Below, one piece after another: positions 1 through 11,676 of a stretch of 64,000 bases of DNA. Every line of letters begins with the position of its first letter. Position 1 is the first letter of the stretch. Made by a program: the position numbers and the translations under genes. This stretch comes from Tillandsia leiboldiana. Taxonomy: Eukaryota > Streptophyta > Magnoliopsida > Poales > Bromeliaceae. The notes below the pieces were generated by a model. That model was not told the origin of the DNA and searched no databases. It saw nothing but the letters and a program-made list of their open reading frames with translations. Where the stretch lies: assembly GCA_029204045.2 (NCBI GenBank), contig JAQNDB010000481.1:17864-81863 (forward strand), read 5' to 3'.

Positions 1-1577
1 AGTTGTAGCACAATCCTCAGGTGCTCCTCGTGCTCCACATCGCTTCGGGAATAAACTAGGATGTCATCAATAAAAACAACGACGAACCGATCCAGGTATG
101 GTCGAAAAATCCTGTTCATTAAATCCATAAAAGCAGCAGGGGCATTTGTCAATCCAAAAGGCATGACGGTGAACTCATAATGCCCGTACCGCGACCTGAA
201 TGCCGTCTTTGGGATGTCCTCGGCCTTCACCTTCAATTGGTGGTAACCAGACTGTAAGTCAATCTTGGAGAAGACACAAGACCCTTGCAGCTGATCAAAT
301 AAGTCATCAATGCGCGGCAAAGGGTACTTGTTCTTGATGGTCGCTTTATTCAGCTCCCGGTAATCAACGCACAGTCGAAGCGAACCATCTTTCTTCTTCA
401 CAAATAGCACCGGCGCTCCCCAAGGCGATACACTCGGTCTCACAAAACCCTTGTCCATTAAATCCTGGAGTTGCGTCTTTAATTCTCGCAGCTCAGCCGG
501 TGCCATTCGGTAAGGAGCCTTAGAGATTGGCGCAGTTCCTGGGACTACGTCAATCAAAAACTCAACCTCCCTATCCGGCGGCATACTAATAAGCTCTGGA
601 GGAAACACACCCGGGAACTCACGGGCAATCGGGATATCCGCGAGTCCCGGAGCCGCCGTAGGCTCCTTAACCACAGATGCCATAAAGGCTACGCATCCAC
701 TGCGCATCATCTGCCTCGCACGAGAAGTCGAAACCACAGAGGCAAAGAAAGCACTCTGGCACCCCCCGAAAATGAACACCTCCTGGCCTGGCTCGCTAAA
801 AGTAACAGTCCTCGCGGCGCAATCAATCGTCGCGAAATAGCGAGCCAACCAATCCATCCCCAGTACAATGTCAAAATCTCGCAGCTGACTAAGGACCATC
901 AGGTCCGCTGGCAAAATCCAAGACTCAAGCTGTACCGGGCAAGACCAACAACACTCCTCTACATGCAATATGTGATCGGGAATCTGTACCTCTAATGCAT
1001 GTGGCAACCGACCTAACTCTAGTCCATGAGATGATGCAAATGCTCTACTGATAAAAGAATGTGATGCACCGGTATCAAATAAAGTGCGAGCTCTAATACC
1101 AAAAAGTAAAGTGATACCTGCCACCACGTGGTCGGCTGCCGTGGAGTCCCCTACCTGAGCAGCGTAGACTCGCCCGCTCTGAGCTGGTGGTCGGTAGTCT
1201 GCAGGGTGGGAGGAAGGAGCCCTGCTCGCAGGAGCATAGGGCCGCTGAGCTGGCGGTCGCTGCTGAGGTGGAAGAGAAACTGAGGCCGAAGAAGGCGCCA
1301 CTGATGCCGAAAAAAGGCATGAAGATCGTATGTGCCCGGCCTGACCACAGCCATAACAACGCCCCCACCTCTGATCACAAGTGCCGGGGAAATGCTGACC
1401 CCCGCAGAAGATACAACTGCCAGGGGCCCGCAACTGTCGTGACTGCTGCTGCTGCTGCTGCCTGAGCGACTGCCGCTGAGATCCCTGCTGTCGCGACTGC
1501 GACCTCTGCTGCTGCGAGTGCTGGTGCTGTCGCTGGGGCTGCTTATGCTGTGGGGGCCTCTGGGATCCCCCAGGCCC
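1..1577 (-). CDS. E0 zinc-knuckle, protease and RT part of Gypsy Gag-Pol (partial, runs off left edge)
   Basis: I read this frame codon by codon and found no stop in 525 codons; it leaves the window at base 1. Reading leftward it holds two nucleocapsid knuckles near 1353-1415 (first CX2CX3HX4C, second CX2CX4HX4C), a retropepsin active site DTGA at 1065-1076, the later LGMDW protease motif near 850-880, then reverse transcriptase with an FIDD catalytic core at 63-74. The product would be cleaved into NC, PR and RT inside virus-like particles in the cytoplasm. The frame is the same as the upstream gag (1578-2331), from which it is separated by one TGA. RNase H, integrase and the 3' LTR must lie left of the window. 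The intact frame contrasts with the decayed interiors of E1, E3 and E6. Gypsy assignment is secure; the exact clade is not. Confidence 0.9.
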
Positions 1578-2331
1578 TCACCGCTCCGAACGCCCCCGGC
1601 CCGTAAACTGAGGCGGTGGCGGTCGGGGCGGCCTCCAGGAACTGGCCTGTCCCCCCTCATCCGATGCTGGTCGCTTCCTCTCAGAACTCTGAGCGACCAG
1701 ACCTCTGCGTCTAGAAACAACATGATCTCCCCTCTCGACCCACTGTGCATGATCCACTGCCTCTGATAAAGTCTGAAGCCTCTGGGCGTGTACCAAGGTA
1801 TAGATCTCGGGGCGCAAACCTGTCTCAAACAGCTCCACCTGGTGCAGCCCATCCCTGGCAACATAGGGTACGCAGTTGAGCAACTGCGTAAACTCCTGGA
1901 AATAGTCCCACACTGGGCGATCACCCTGCTGCAGGTTCTTCAAGTCATCTTCTATCTTCTTCTTCACGCTCGTGGAGAAGTAAGTGTCAAGGATCATCCT
2001 CCTGAACTCCGACCAGGGTAGCTGTCGGGTGACCTGAAACTCTAAGGGCTCGACCCGACGCCACCAAGCATCTGCATCCCCCTCTAGACAGTGTACTGCC
2101 AAATGTGCTCTGAACCTCTGGTCAATGAAGAAGTCCCGAAACAACTTCTCCATTGATGCTAGCCACGATCCAATCTCCCAAGGGTGAGTGCTCCGCCCCG
2201 AGAACTTAGGGGGTCCTCGCTTACAGAACTGCGTGAGTTTGTCAGAAAACTCCCGCTCCTCCACTGGGGTCAAAGGCCTGAACATCCCCTGGGCCCCACT
2301 GCTCGATGACGGCGCTGTAGGGGCAGGTGGA
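1578..2331 (-). pseudogene. E0 gag capsid region, N-terminus missing, ended by a premature TGA
   Basis: Retrotransposon Gag (Retrotrans_gag family) with the typical core: MEKLFRDFFID, a WRRVEPLEF stretch and LDTYFSTSVKKK, closely matching E5 gag at 55012-55912. It would form the particle shell and package RNA. The reading frame is open from about 2331, where it starts abruptly in a Ser/Ala-rich linker; the first 80 or so residues seen in E5 are missing. It stops at TGA 1578-1580, just after a Gly/Arg-rich tail, yet the same frame continues open through the knuckles and protease. One stop codon, perhaps from deamination of a CpG in CGA, therefore separates gag from pol. At 2331/2332 the sequence switches to a plus-strand Gypsy interior, so this is a rearrangement junction and not a natural element end. 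Confidence 0.85.
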
Positions 2332-3068
2332 CCTTATTCGTCGCCTCAATGTGATCAGAGACAGAGGTCGTGCTCCCTTGTGGATAGTCTTGATTTTCAG
2401 GCAGATTGAGCGACAACCACTTGCTTTGAGCGGATGAATCTGTGCCGCCCGGTTGGAGGGCGCCACGGTAGTGGATCGAGTGTCGCAGGTGGGATTTCAC
2501 CACAGCAGTCGGAGTTAGAGCATGTTTCATTCTTGCCTGGACTAGAGGCAGATTTGTTACCACGTGCACTAGAGGTACAGGTTCAAGTTGTTGTTGTGCA
2601 TGTGGAGGAGGCTTTTGGATCATGTCCAGTGCGGCCGAGACCGCGAGTTACCGGCAGAATTATTGGAAATTGTAGCAATTCGGTGTTTCGACCCTGTGCT
2701 TGAGATTGATTGGCACAATGCCATAGAATGTTTGACTGCGGCGAGAGAGGACTTTGATCTTCGGCAAGGCGGACAAGAGGAGGCTTGCTTGTTGAGATTG
2801 TTAGAGCACACAGGTTTTAGCGACAGTGTGAGAGGTGCTTACGGCTGCACCGGGACTCATGGATATCCTTGTTGCTCATGAGATCCCGAGTGTGATTTCA
2901 CCTGAGCTGTTGATAATGCCGCCGGTTAGGGAGATAGAGATTGCGTTGGACGTGGTTCGGGGAACCGCGCCACCCTCGACAGCACCTCATTGGATGTCGC
3001 CTGTAGAGCTGAGAGAGTTGATGGCGCAGTTGCAGGATCTGATGGATCGAGGGGTTTGTTTGACCTAG

Positions 3069-3196
3069 TGCCACGCCGTTGGTATACGGTGGTGATGCCA
3101 CGCCGTTGGTATACGGCGGTGATGCCACGCCGTTGGTATACGGCGGAGATGCCACGCCGTTGGTATACGGTGGTGATGCCACGTCGTTGATACACG
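3069..3196 (+). repeat. 27-bp tandem repeat, about 4.5 copies
   Basis: The unit, beginning gatgccacgccgttggtata, repeats with a strict 27-bp period and few differences, then fades into a diverged copy ending near 3196. E6 has only one equivalent segment at about 61788-61815, and E3 has about two diverged copies near 46410-46460. The array is therefore a local expansion in the decayed RT region. Because 27 is a multiple of three, the same nonapeptide repeats in translation, but there is no surrounding gene. Confidence 0.9.
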
Positions 3197-4245
3197 ACTG
3201 TGAGGGTCCTTTTATGGTTCGAGTGTAGACAGGTCCGGGTGGTATCTAGGGCCTTTTGATGGAGCTATACTCCGGCAGTTATTGTATGATGCAAGTACCC
3301 ACTTGGAATCAGACAGCCGAGGACTTCGCCTAGATGGCGTTCGGGACACGGTAAGGGCATTATGAGAGCATGGTGAGGCCAAACGGAATAATTAATGCCC
3401 CGTTGTCTTTGAGATTTGAGGAATTGTGTGTCCCAGTTGTACCTGGACGGATTTGGGAGTGGTGTTTCCCCCAAGGATATTTTGATTTACTCCCAGAGCG
3501 ACTTGGAGCACGAGGAGCACTGGTGGATGTGCTACCATGCCTGTGTGGATGAAGCTGTATGCCTAGTTATTGAGGTACAAGTTTGAGCTCCAAGTGCATG
3601 CCTTCTTGGGTCACCTTATTCTAGCCGTTGGAGCGGCGGTGGAACCCGACCAAAGGGATGTTATTCAAGGTTGGCTGAGCCCAATATTTATTCTTGAGTG
3701 GAGGAGCTTCTTAGACTTGGCAGTGCCGAGAGGGCATGGCCAATGGATAATGAAACTGATACCAGCGCCAATATTAGTACTTCCAGTGTTGGGAGATGGA
3801 TTTGCGTGTTTTAGTGATGCCTCCCATTGTGGCTGTAGAGTTACCGTGGGTTGATTTTCGGTCCACACTTCATTAGTCCAACCCTATGAGTATTGTGGCA
3901 GGACGAACCGTTGTTTTGCAGGCAGCTTGGATCCCACAGTTGAGCCTTTCAGTACGCCTATTATTTCCAGCTTTGATTGATATACCTGGGCGTAGGCCAT
4001 GCCTGCTTGGCTATCAGTCCTGATTACTCAGCATTTCTGTTCTGTACTATATGATAGATTAAGATTTCAGCTTCAGTTTACAGTATCTGCCATGCGGCAC
4101 TGGTGGAGATTACAGCTTTCAGCATCTTGAGTGGGAATTTACGCGGATTGTCGTTGATGGTTCGGACTTTTGATCGCGAGTTTGGGCATCAGCATTATGA
4201 TCGCCTTCCGGGCCAGTTTTCAGTCCCGTTCACCGACGGTTTGGC

Positions 4246-4250
4246 CCCCG
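4246..4250. repeat. Target site duplication of E1, left copy (CCCCG)
   Basis: CCCCG directly precedes the TG of the left LTR, and the same five bases follow the CA of the right LTR at 15395-15399. This is the 5-bp duplication expected from a Ty3/Gypsy integrase. Confidence 0.9.
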
Positions 4251-4299
4251 TGTCACGACCCGGGTGTAAACCATAACCCGAATTCAACAACAGATCCGC

Positions 4300-4327
4300 C
4301 GTATATGTAGTATTTTCCACATATACG
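4300..4327 (-). other. U5 hairpin in E1 3' LTR
   Basis: Nine perfect base pairs (CGTATATGT with ACATATACG, loop 10 nt), directly next to the GGCGGATCTG motif that follows the equivalent hairpin in the other LTR families. In element orientation it is about 50-75 nt before the LTR 3' end. Confidence 0.75.
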
Positions 4328-7300
4328 AAGTGACACCATAACTCAAGCAACTAGGTGTAGTGTACAAGAGAATATATAGCCACAAAAAGTGGCTCAGAGC
4401 GACGAATGAACATAAACTACTGTATAAACAAACACCACCAGCAGACAAAACTACTAAATAACCACCACCAAACAAGCCTCCACCACTAAGAATAAACTCC
4501 AATCAAGATTATAAAATCCAATCCATGATGAAAGATACAACAACTCAACTGAAATGAACCATAGACATACAACCACAAGGCTTTCCCAAACATAAACAAC
4601 ATAACACCAAACCCAACAACAAAGTACAACTCCACTATACTAATATAATCCCAAACATACTGCTCCACAATGTACAACCCCAAGAATATCACATATACAA
4701 GTCTCAAAATAACAATACTACTACAACAAATGACCAGTACACCACTCCAACCAACTCTCCAACAAATATAATAAGAGCAACTTTAAAACATCTCTAACAA
4801 CAACACCAGAAGAATACAACTCTGGGACTGACATAAATACATAAAGCTGGCTCCAGCCAGACCGAATATACAGTAGTCGGGGTACATAAAAAACTGAAAG
4901 AAATAAATAAACTATGGGGCGACCTCTATCAGAACCATCGGGGTGGAGCTCTATCTAGTCCGCGACTCCCTAGCCACGCTCTGCCTGTATCGCTGCTCCA
5001 GAAGAGATCACTGGGGAGCAACAATGGGTGTGAGAACTACTAACAGTAGTCCTCAGTGGGTAAATCATCGAACCTCCGATCTACCCACCGAGTCTACCAT
5101 AAGGGCAAAGTAGGTGATAGTAAGAAGAATAACAGTAATAGCTGAAAAGAAAACTACTCTACTATGCCCAAAACCAACTGAATAATGTCAAGAGTATGCA
5201 TGAATGAATGTATCACGACCCTAGTGTACCAATAATGTCTCCAACTGTATGATCTCAAATAGACACATGCATACCTCATAGAAACAACTACTGAGCTATA
5301 TAATATCAACAGATATGTGATCTCAAATGTATAACTACATATGTATGCATCACGAAAGGTAACTGTCAATGTATAACCCAATCAGATGGTCCTGGATAAG
5401 GCCAGACTTGCCTGTATAAATCAATCTCAACAACCGGTACACCAACCTGGTATAGAGCTCAATCTCACGAACTCAGTATCTCCACTGTCCAAATGACCGG
5501 AACCCAACACGGTCTGACCGGCACCCAACACGGTCTAAAGCCTACTCCGGAGTGGCACTCGAGGGGAGCGACCCGCTCGAGTCAATAAGTAACCCAGGTC
5601 CAACAGCTCTGTCAAGTATCTCAGTCAATCAGACAAAAGTCGACACTATGCTCAAAGTGGAGACTCACTCAATCCACAATGCAAAACCCAGCCCCAACTG
5701 ATGCATAACACTAATCGGTCCAACCGCCCACAGTTCGCGGTTGCCGAAATAATAACCCGAGTCGATAATCTGGTGCTATCCCAGCCGACTCAACAATATA
5801 GCTATACTATTCCCATCCCCGCTCTCTAACCCGAGCAATAATAGCATAAGAGGAAAGAAAAGGGTTTTCTCCTAAGTTTGATTCCAACATGAATAGTATA
5901 GCATGAATAAAAGAGATATGGCCTATCTATATGTCTAGATATCAAGGAATAGTTCTCACACATGATCAATATAGTTTTCAACAAGAAACTTAAATATAAG
6001 TATGATTAAACCCATATAGATAGTAAGCATCACACAAGGTTGCACTTTTGGTTGAGTCGACTTGTAGGCCGCAATTTCGATGTGCTCAACAACCCACCTG
6101 TTTGCTCAATGACTAGAATCCAATCCTGCAGATTTTTGGCGATTTTGGTATGTTATTCGATGCCTTTCCAACAACTCGCCTTGCCTTGATATTCCTGTTG
6201 GAGAAAAATACACATACTAACCCAATTTCCGATGCCGAAAAATAAGCTGAGATTCAACTCACTACAACATCCAATTGAAACACCTTTACGTGTGGAACCC
6301 AAAAGTAAAATTATTCATCTTGCATCTAAGATTATACTCATCATTTAAAATTGACCACCTCAAGTACACTTAACCACGAAATTATATAAAACCCTCAATT
6401 TACTATAAATGCCATTCAAACATACATGCAGATTTTCAACAGCCAAAGGGCTGAAATGAACTTAGATATGGTGTATCAATTCTTATTCAAATTTCATGAT
6501 TAAGGTATCAATTTGTTCCTCTTGAAGTCTAGAAGATAACCCAATTTAAATTTCCACATTCCACCAAGAGAGCAAAGAGAAATCCTAAATTTACCACATG
6601 CTGTCCAAAATTGGAATCGGAATAAAGGGCTTCAAAGATGGTGAAATTTACCTATTTTAGAGCAAGATTTAGTCCTCCTTTTCAACACGAAAAGTGTGGG
6701 TCTCTGAGTCCTGGTGAAAACCCCCCAAAAATGAGCTTAAAATTCCACTTCTTTAGTCCTAGGGAGCAAACACACCATGCATAACTCAAAACTAGTTTTA
6801 AAATCTCAGCTGTGCACAAGAGTCCCAAAAATGGTTTAATTTACCTATATTAGAGCCCAAATTTGAGGATCTAGAAAATACGAACATTGTAGGTCTAGAA
6901 TTCCTGAAAATATCCCAAGAAAAATCAACTCAAAATTCCATTTGTGCACCCCAAGGGAATAAAAACACTAAACTCTGTTTAGAATCCTCCACAGAAAACA
7001 AGTGTCTCAAAGATTTCTATGTTTACCTAGTTTAGAGCTTCAATTAGGTTCCCATCTTCAATATGAAAGTTGTAGATCTGGAAGTTGTGAAGAGAACTCC
7101 GCAAAAATGGCCCAAAAACTCCTCTCCTACAACTGGGGAGCCTTCCTGGAAGAAAACGTGACGTAGTGGGATGCTCAAACAGCAATGACCAAGCTTCACA
7201 AATGAAGGTTTCCATGGTGGAGAAGAAGAAGATGATGGCTCTATCTTGGACTCCCAAGTAGCTAAGAAGTATAAGATGTCCTAAAGAGAAGCCCCATGCC

Positions 7301-7389
7301 AAATAGCCCTCTTAATAGCATTAACCAGTTCCAAAATTGGGCTTGAGGTGCACAACAACACACTTCACCAACTCCCCTGTCACACCCAT

Positions 7390-7441
7390 CCCCCTTGCAC
7401 CAGATCCGGTGCAAGGGGGGGTCGGACCAAACGGTCCGACC
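7390..7441. other. Two adjacent strong hairpins in E1 3' LTR
   Basis: First hairpin: 12-bp stem CCCCCTTGCACC / GGTGCAAGGGGG, loop AGATCC (7390-7419). Second: 9-bp stem GGTCGGACC / GGTCCGACC, loop AAAC (7420-7441). The first is kept in the 5' LTR near 14824-14850 (11 bp); the second is partly lost there. They mark the edge of the GC-rich block. Confidence 0.8.
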
Positions 7442-7948
7442 GACACTAGGCGCGCGGGCGCGGCGACAGTGCAGCCCGGCCCACGTGCCACGCGCGCGTG
7501 CGCATGCGCGGCGCATGTTTGCCCGGTGCACCGCTCGTGCACCTGGACCCAGTGCACGCCTCCGCATGCACCGCGCTGCACCTGCCGGTGCATGGCTCGT
7601 GAGCCGGCCTCCGTGAGCCCGGTTCACAGCTCCCTGTACACCCAAACACACCACTTAGCTCCCAAAAATCCAGAAATAGTGTATTTCGCACAGTTTTTCG
7701 CACTGAGTCCATTTTTCTCGTCCATTTGACGAACCGAGGGTCCCAACACACCGAAAAAGTATACTCAAAGATCTCCAAACCATAACTGTACAACCACCGC
7801 ACTTTCGTGCATCTCCTTTATGCAGATTTTCGCACCGGATCTGATTTTCGCGTCCTTTTCGCACACAGACAACTCTAACACACCCAAAATGTGCCAACGA
7901 GCTACCAATCCACTAGTAACTCAACTCACAAGAATTCAAGTCTTCACA

Positions 7949-7963
7949 TCCACCCCCACTACA
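7949..7963 (-). other. E1 polypurine tract
   Basis: In element orientation GTAGTGGGGGTGGA directly precedes the 3' LTR. It would prime plus-strand DNA synthesis. Just upstream is the GTTTCGAGGATGAAAC motif that ends the internal region of many plant chromoviruses. Confidence 0.85.
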
Positions 7964-10330
7964 AAGAGTTTCATCCTCGAAACTAAACGTCTTTCTCGAT
8001 GAAGTCTCAACAAGTAGGGGTGTGCAGTCCTCATGGCGTCCATCACAAGTCTGAAAGGTGTGTCATCACTATCTATCAATACTGTACCCACTAGTATCTA
8101 GTATCTGTCCTCTACTCTCTGAGTCCATGAACATATCTGCCCGGTTCTTGTACCCCGGTATTCTCGATGCAACACTGACAAAATCCTCACTCCGATCTTG
8201 CTGAATCTGATCGCAACTCTCTCAAGGTAGGGTCCACACTCTGCTTCTCACTAATCACATCCATGTACAGCTGCAGCTGCGCTATCCGCTCCCAAGACCA
8301 ACTCATATGAATAGGGAGACAGAGGAACTGATTTGGTCGATCAATCACAATAACTCATATAGCCTTCGCTCCACTCTGCGACCTCGGTAATCCAGTAACA
8401 AAACCCATGCTCACATGATTCTATTTCCATTCAGGCATTGGAAGGCTCGGTCACTTGCCAGCGAGAACCTGATGTTCAGCATTAACTTGCTGTCAAGTTT
8501 GACCATAAGAAAGGAACATCCCAAAATCTCTATTCATTCCAGACCACCAGAATTGTGCCCGGAGGCCTCTATACATCTTAGTACCACCTGAGGGAAAGTC
8601 ATAAGGTGTATAGTGAGCCTCCCTCAGCATCTGCTCTCCAATCCTTAAATCCATAGGCACACAAATGCGGTCCCTGTACCTAAGTACTCCCGCTATACCA
8701 ATGGCAAAATCCCCAACTTGACCCTGCTATGTCTGATCTCTAATCCTCGCCAAATAGGGGTCCCCACTCTGTTTTTTTCCTTGATCCTATCTAACAGAGT
8801 TGGCTGCAAGACTAGAGACATAAGTCTTACAGAAAACCGAGGGAATACAACCTCAATGTCCAAACGCCTCAACTGCTCTAATAGTGGCATCTGCTGGGTA
8901 ATCAACAAACTCAATGAATACACTGCTTGTCTACTCAAGATGTCTGCATCCATAATCACTATCCCAGGGTGGTACTATAAACCCAAGTCATAATCTTTTA
9001 CCAATTCTAGCCATCGGTGTTGTCTCAAGTTGAGCTTCTTCTGAGTGGCAAGTATTTCAGCTCTTCAAGGCTCTATTAACACTGTTCATCCTAAGCAAAT
9101 ATGATCTTCTTTCTAGTCCATCCGGTGAGAGGAGTGGAGAGCTTCGCAAAGCCCTTCACAAAATGACAGTAGTAGCCAGCCAAACCCAAAAACTACGAAC
9201 CTCAATGACCGTCGTTGGTCTAGGCCAAATCCGAACTGCATCAATCTTCGTTAGGTCTACTGCCACACCTGTGGCTGAAATCACATGGCTAGAAATGCAA
9301 CCTCCTGGAGCCAAAATTCACACTTCTTAACTTGGCATACAACTTCTTTTCTTGGAAAAGTTGCAGCACTATCCTCAAGTGCTCCTCATGCTTATATCGC
9401 TTCGGAAGTATATCAGAAATATCAATAATGAAAATCAATATGAACCGATCCAATAAGGTTGGAAAAATTCTATTCTTCAGATCCATATAGGTGGCAGGGC
9501 ATTAGTTAATCCAAAATGCATCACCTAGAACTCATAATGCCCATACCGAGTCTGGCGTGCGATCCTCAATAAGCCTTCGGTCCTCACTCTCAACTAGTGG
9601 TAACACGACTGGGGATCTATCTTCGAAAATGCTGAAGCCCACTGCAACTGATCAAACAAATCATCGATCCAAGGCAACGAATATCTATTCATGGTGACCA
9701 CTTTATTCCATTCTCTTTAATTCACACAAGGTCTAAGTGAGCCATCCTTCTGCATCACAAACAGTAATTGCACTCCTCAAGGTGACGCGCTGGGCTAATA
9801 ACATCTTTATTCAGCAAGTCTTGCAGATGCGCCATTAGTTCTCTTAACACGGTAGAAGTCATCCCAGAGGGTGCCTTAGAATTGGTGCAGTTCCCCCGGA
9901 ACTACATCAATTACAAACTCAACCTCCCTATCCGGCGGCATCAATGAAAGCTTACTAGAGAAAACCGCTGGGTACTCGCGAACAACAGAAATGTCCTCGA
10001 TCCCCAATGCCGTCGTAGGCACCTCTACCACCGACGCTAATAATGCAACTCATCCTCTACTCATCATATGTCATGCCCTGGCCGAAGATATAGTCGCTGC
10101 GAACAGCATGCTGTGGCATCCTCTGTAAACATATTCCTCCTAACCCGGCTCTCACAGAGTCACTGTCCTATCTCTTTAGTTAATCATGGTATAATATTGA
10201 GATAACCAATCCATACCAAAACCACATCGGAAACCTGGAACTAAAGTAGGACCAATAACTCAATGAGTAAAATCTAAGGTCCTAACTGCACCGGTCAGGA
10301 TCTACAACACTCATCTCGCCTGAGGAGGCC
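7964..10330 (-). pseudogene. E1 decayed pol (integrase, RNase H, RT and protease remnants)
   Basis: Domain traces in element order from right to left: protease linker (about 9880-10330); RT (about 9060-9880), including a stretch at 9289-9486 where the catalytic YXDD box reads IIDI within FILIFIIDISDIL; RNase H end (MDADILSRQ, 8693-8959); integrase zinc-finger remnant (GGTKMYRGLR, about 8470-8620) and a core trace near 8290-8350. All are split by stops and frame changes, and much of the integrase core and the chromodomain is missing before the PPT. No functional polyprotein can be read. The same remnants recur at 17283-19665 because of the assembly duplication. Confidence 0.85.
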
Positions 10331-10740
10331 CCACCATCTGCAGCGACATCGGAGGAGTCGATGCAGACGATGATGCAAAGGTCCCAAATGGCCGCATCCG
10401 TAGCACCAGTTCTGTCACTACTCGCACTGATAGGGTGCATGAAATCTGCCTCAAATAACACACCTGTCAGAACATCTCTCCTATTGCTATTGTCCCTGCT
10501 GCATGGCTATCTCTGCTGCTGTGGCCGTCTTGACATTCGAATTTCTCCTAATCTCCGTCCTCTCTGAGATTCGTGACCCAAAAACTAATATCACTGTAGC
10601 CTCGGAGATTTTGATTGACTGGTCTGTCCTCCATCAGATTATGCCGGGCGCTTTTTCTCAAACTCTATCGGCTTGCCAAATCTTTCAAACTCGAATGTGA
10701 AATAGCCCTTGTACCCCAGATCACTCGAACCCATTCCGGT
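10331..10740 (-). pseudogene. E1 gag C-terminal remnant
   Basis: On the minus strand around 10590-10680 the residues FEKKRPA, a stop, then SDGGQTSQSKSPR match the Gag tail seen in E0 (ERKRPASDEGGQASS) and E5 (DRKRPAQDEGGQA). The zinc-knuckle region upstream is too diverged to place. Non-coding remnant. Confidence 0.65.
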
Positions 10741-11234
10741 CGAGGAACAAATAAAGATGAAACTTATTCCAAAAAAAAAAAAAAAAAAATTATTTTGATT
10801 AGGGGAAACACATTTTAGTAAACTTTATTTCTTAGGATAATCTGTTAAAACCAGTTTTACTTTTCCAAACCTCGAAGGGTTAGCAACTTCACCTTATCAA
10901 GCAAGAGCAGGTCCTGGCAATCCTTCGAAATTTGGAAGAAAACGTTGGCATACCCAAAATCATGTATGTCTAAAAGAAACATTCTGGGTTCAAGGTCCTG
11001 TCATCACAAACTCAACATCAAAATCATTCAGCCATCCTACAAAATAACTCCGAAAATGCTTTCCTTGACTGTCTTATCCCGACCTGCTAGTCGAAAAACA
11101 TCCAGCCTGCAACACTGGGCCAACCGCCCAACATTTGCCCCTACTCCACAGAGGTCAAAATCAAACCGAACCCCCTGCTCTGACACTATTCAACAATGTT
11201 GCCGAGGGCTCCAGGGCTTGCTGTGCTGGCTCAC
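10741..11234. other. E1 internal stretch with no clear coding similarity; A19 run
   Basis: Contains a run of 19 A at 10771-10789. The segments at about 10718-10765 and 10853-10890 resemble 26743-26790 and 26868-26897 (for example CCAAACCTCGAAG), sequence otherwise found at the truncated end of LTR-B. I cannot assign domains; gag capsid sequence expected here is not recognisable. Confidence 0.5.
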
Positions 11235-11440
11235 CTACTGAGTTGACAACTGCGCCACCTGCTCTTCCTGTCTACAGTTCTTCTTTTCCCAATGGATCAT
11301 CTGAACTCTCAACTCGTCCATCTCGACAGATCTCTCATGCCCAACCCTCACAGGATAACAGGGTGATATGCGTAGGAACAGATCACGCAAAACAACACAC
11401 AAAAGAACAACTAACACTACACTCAAAATCAAACCACCGC
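11235..11440 (-). pseudogene. E1 gag N-terminal remnant
   Basis: A 65-codon frame ends in MDELRVQMIHWEKKNCRQEEQVAQL, the coiled-coil-like N-terminal segment of plant Gypsy Gag (compare TELRALVAQLAEGQRRQGQ in E5). It ends at about 11235 and the capsid region does not follow. Broken and non-functional. Confidence 0.6.
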
Positions 11441-11488
11441 TCGACCCAATCTAGCGAAAGCTCAAGACATCGCCCCACTTCTGTAGCC

Positions 11489-11512
11489 TTATGTCGTCTG
11501 CAGCCAACATAA
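11489..11512 (-). other. E1 leader hairpin with CTGCAG loop (candidate dimer-initiation site)
   Basis: In element orientation the stem is TTATGTTG / CGACATAA (one U-G wobble) and the loop is GCTGCAGA, whose core CTGCAG is self-complementary. It lies about 165 nt downstream of the PBS. The same loop occurs at the same distance in E3, E5 and E6. Confidence 0.75.
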
Positions 11513-11676
11513 TTGCCCAGCAGAAGAAGGGTATGTCAAATTCCTTTCTATACTCCATCAGAGAGTTAATAAACCAAATCACCGACTTTCGCATAATCAC
11601 GTCTCTCACGGGCTATTATCCTAGGGTCAGCCAATAGCCTAGGGTTTCCTGAGTCCCAAAATGACCTATTCCCTAA

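Larger units (their letters stand above)
2332..4250 (+). pseudogene. Decayed Gypsy pol interior, left part (the 'host' of E1)
   Basis: No long frame is open, but short stretches of all three frames align with E6 61049-62450 and partly with E3 46100-46900. From left to right I see a knuckle-protease remnant (about 2340-2700), the protease-RT linker around 2840-3010 (MPPVREIEIALDVV followed by MSPVELRELMAQLQDLMDRG), RT remnants (3230-3560) and the start of RNase H (DGFACFSDASH, about 3793-3830). Stops and indels are frequent, so it encodes nothing. The right end at 4250 is the insertion point of E1; the sequence resumes at 15395. The left end at about 2332 meets E0 gag in opposite orientation, so its own gag and 5' LTR are absent. 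Confidence 0.8.
4251..7948 (-). repeat. E1 3' LTR
   Basis: Starts TGTCACGACC and ends TCTTCACA on the plus strand; in element orientation it opens TGTGAAGACT and closes GGGTCGTGACA. It contains no coding sequence. Mostly AT-rich, with one GC-rich block at about 7380-7640 that carries two strong hairpins and many GTGCA/TGCAC motifs. A conserved U5 hairpin lies at 4300-4327. Short open frames here, such as those repeating between 7262 and 7897, are products of the GC-rich block. Confidence 0.95.

Noticed and set aside
3069..3196. Gene for a repetitive peptide (MPRRWYTAV units)
   Set aside because: No conserved start, no flanking gene context; it is a repeat inside a decayed RT region.
10771..10789. 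Run of 19 A as the tail of a LINE or SINE
   Set aside because: No adjacent LINE or SINE sequence and no target duplication; it lies inside E1's interior.
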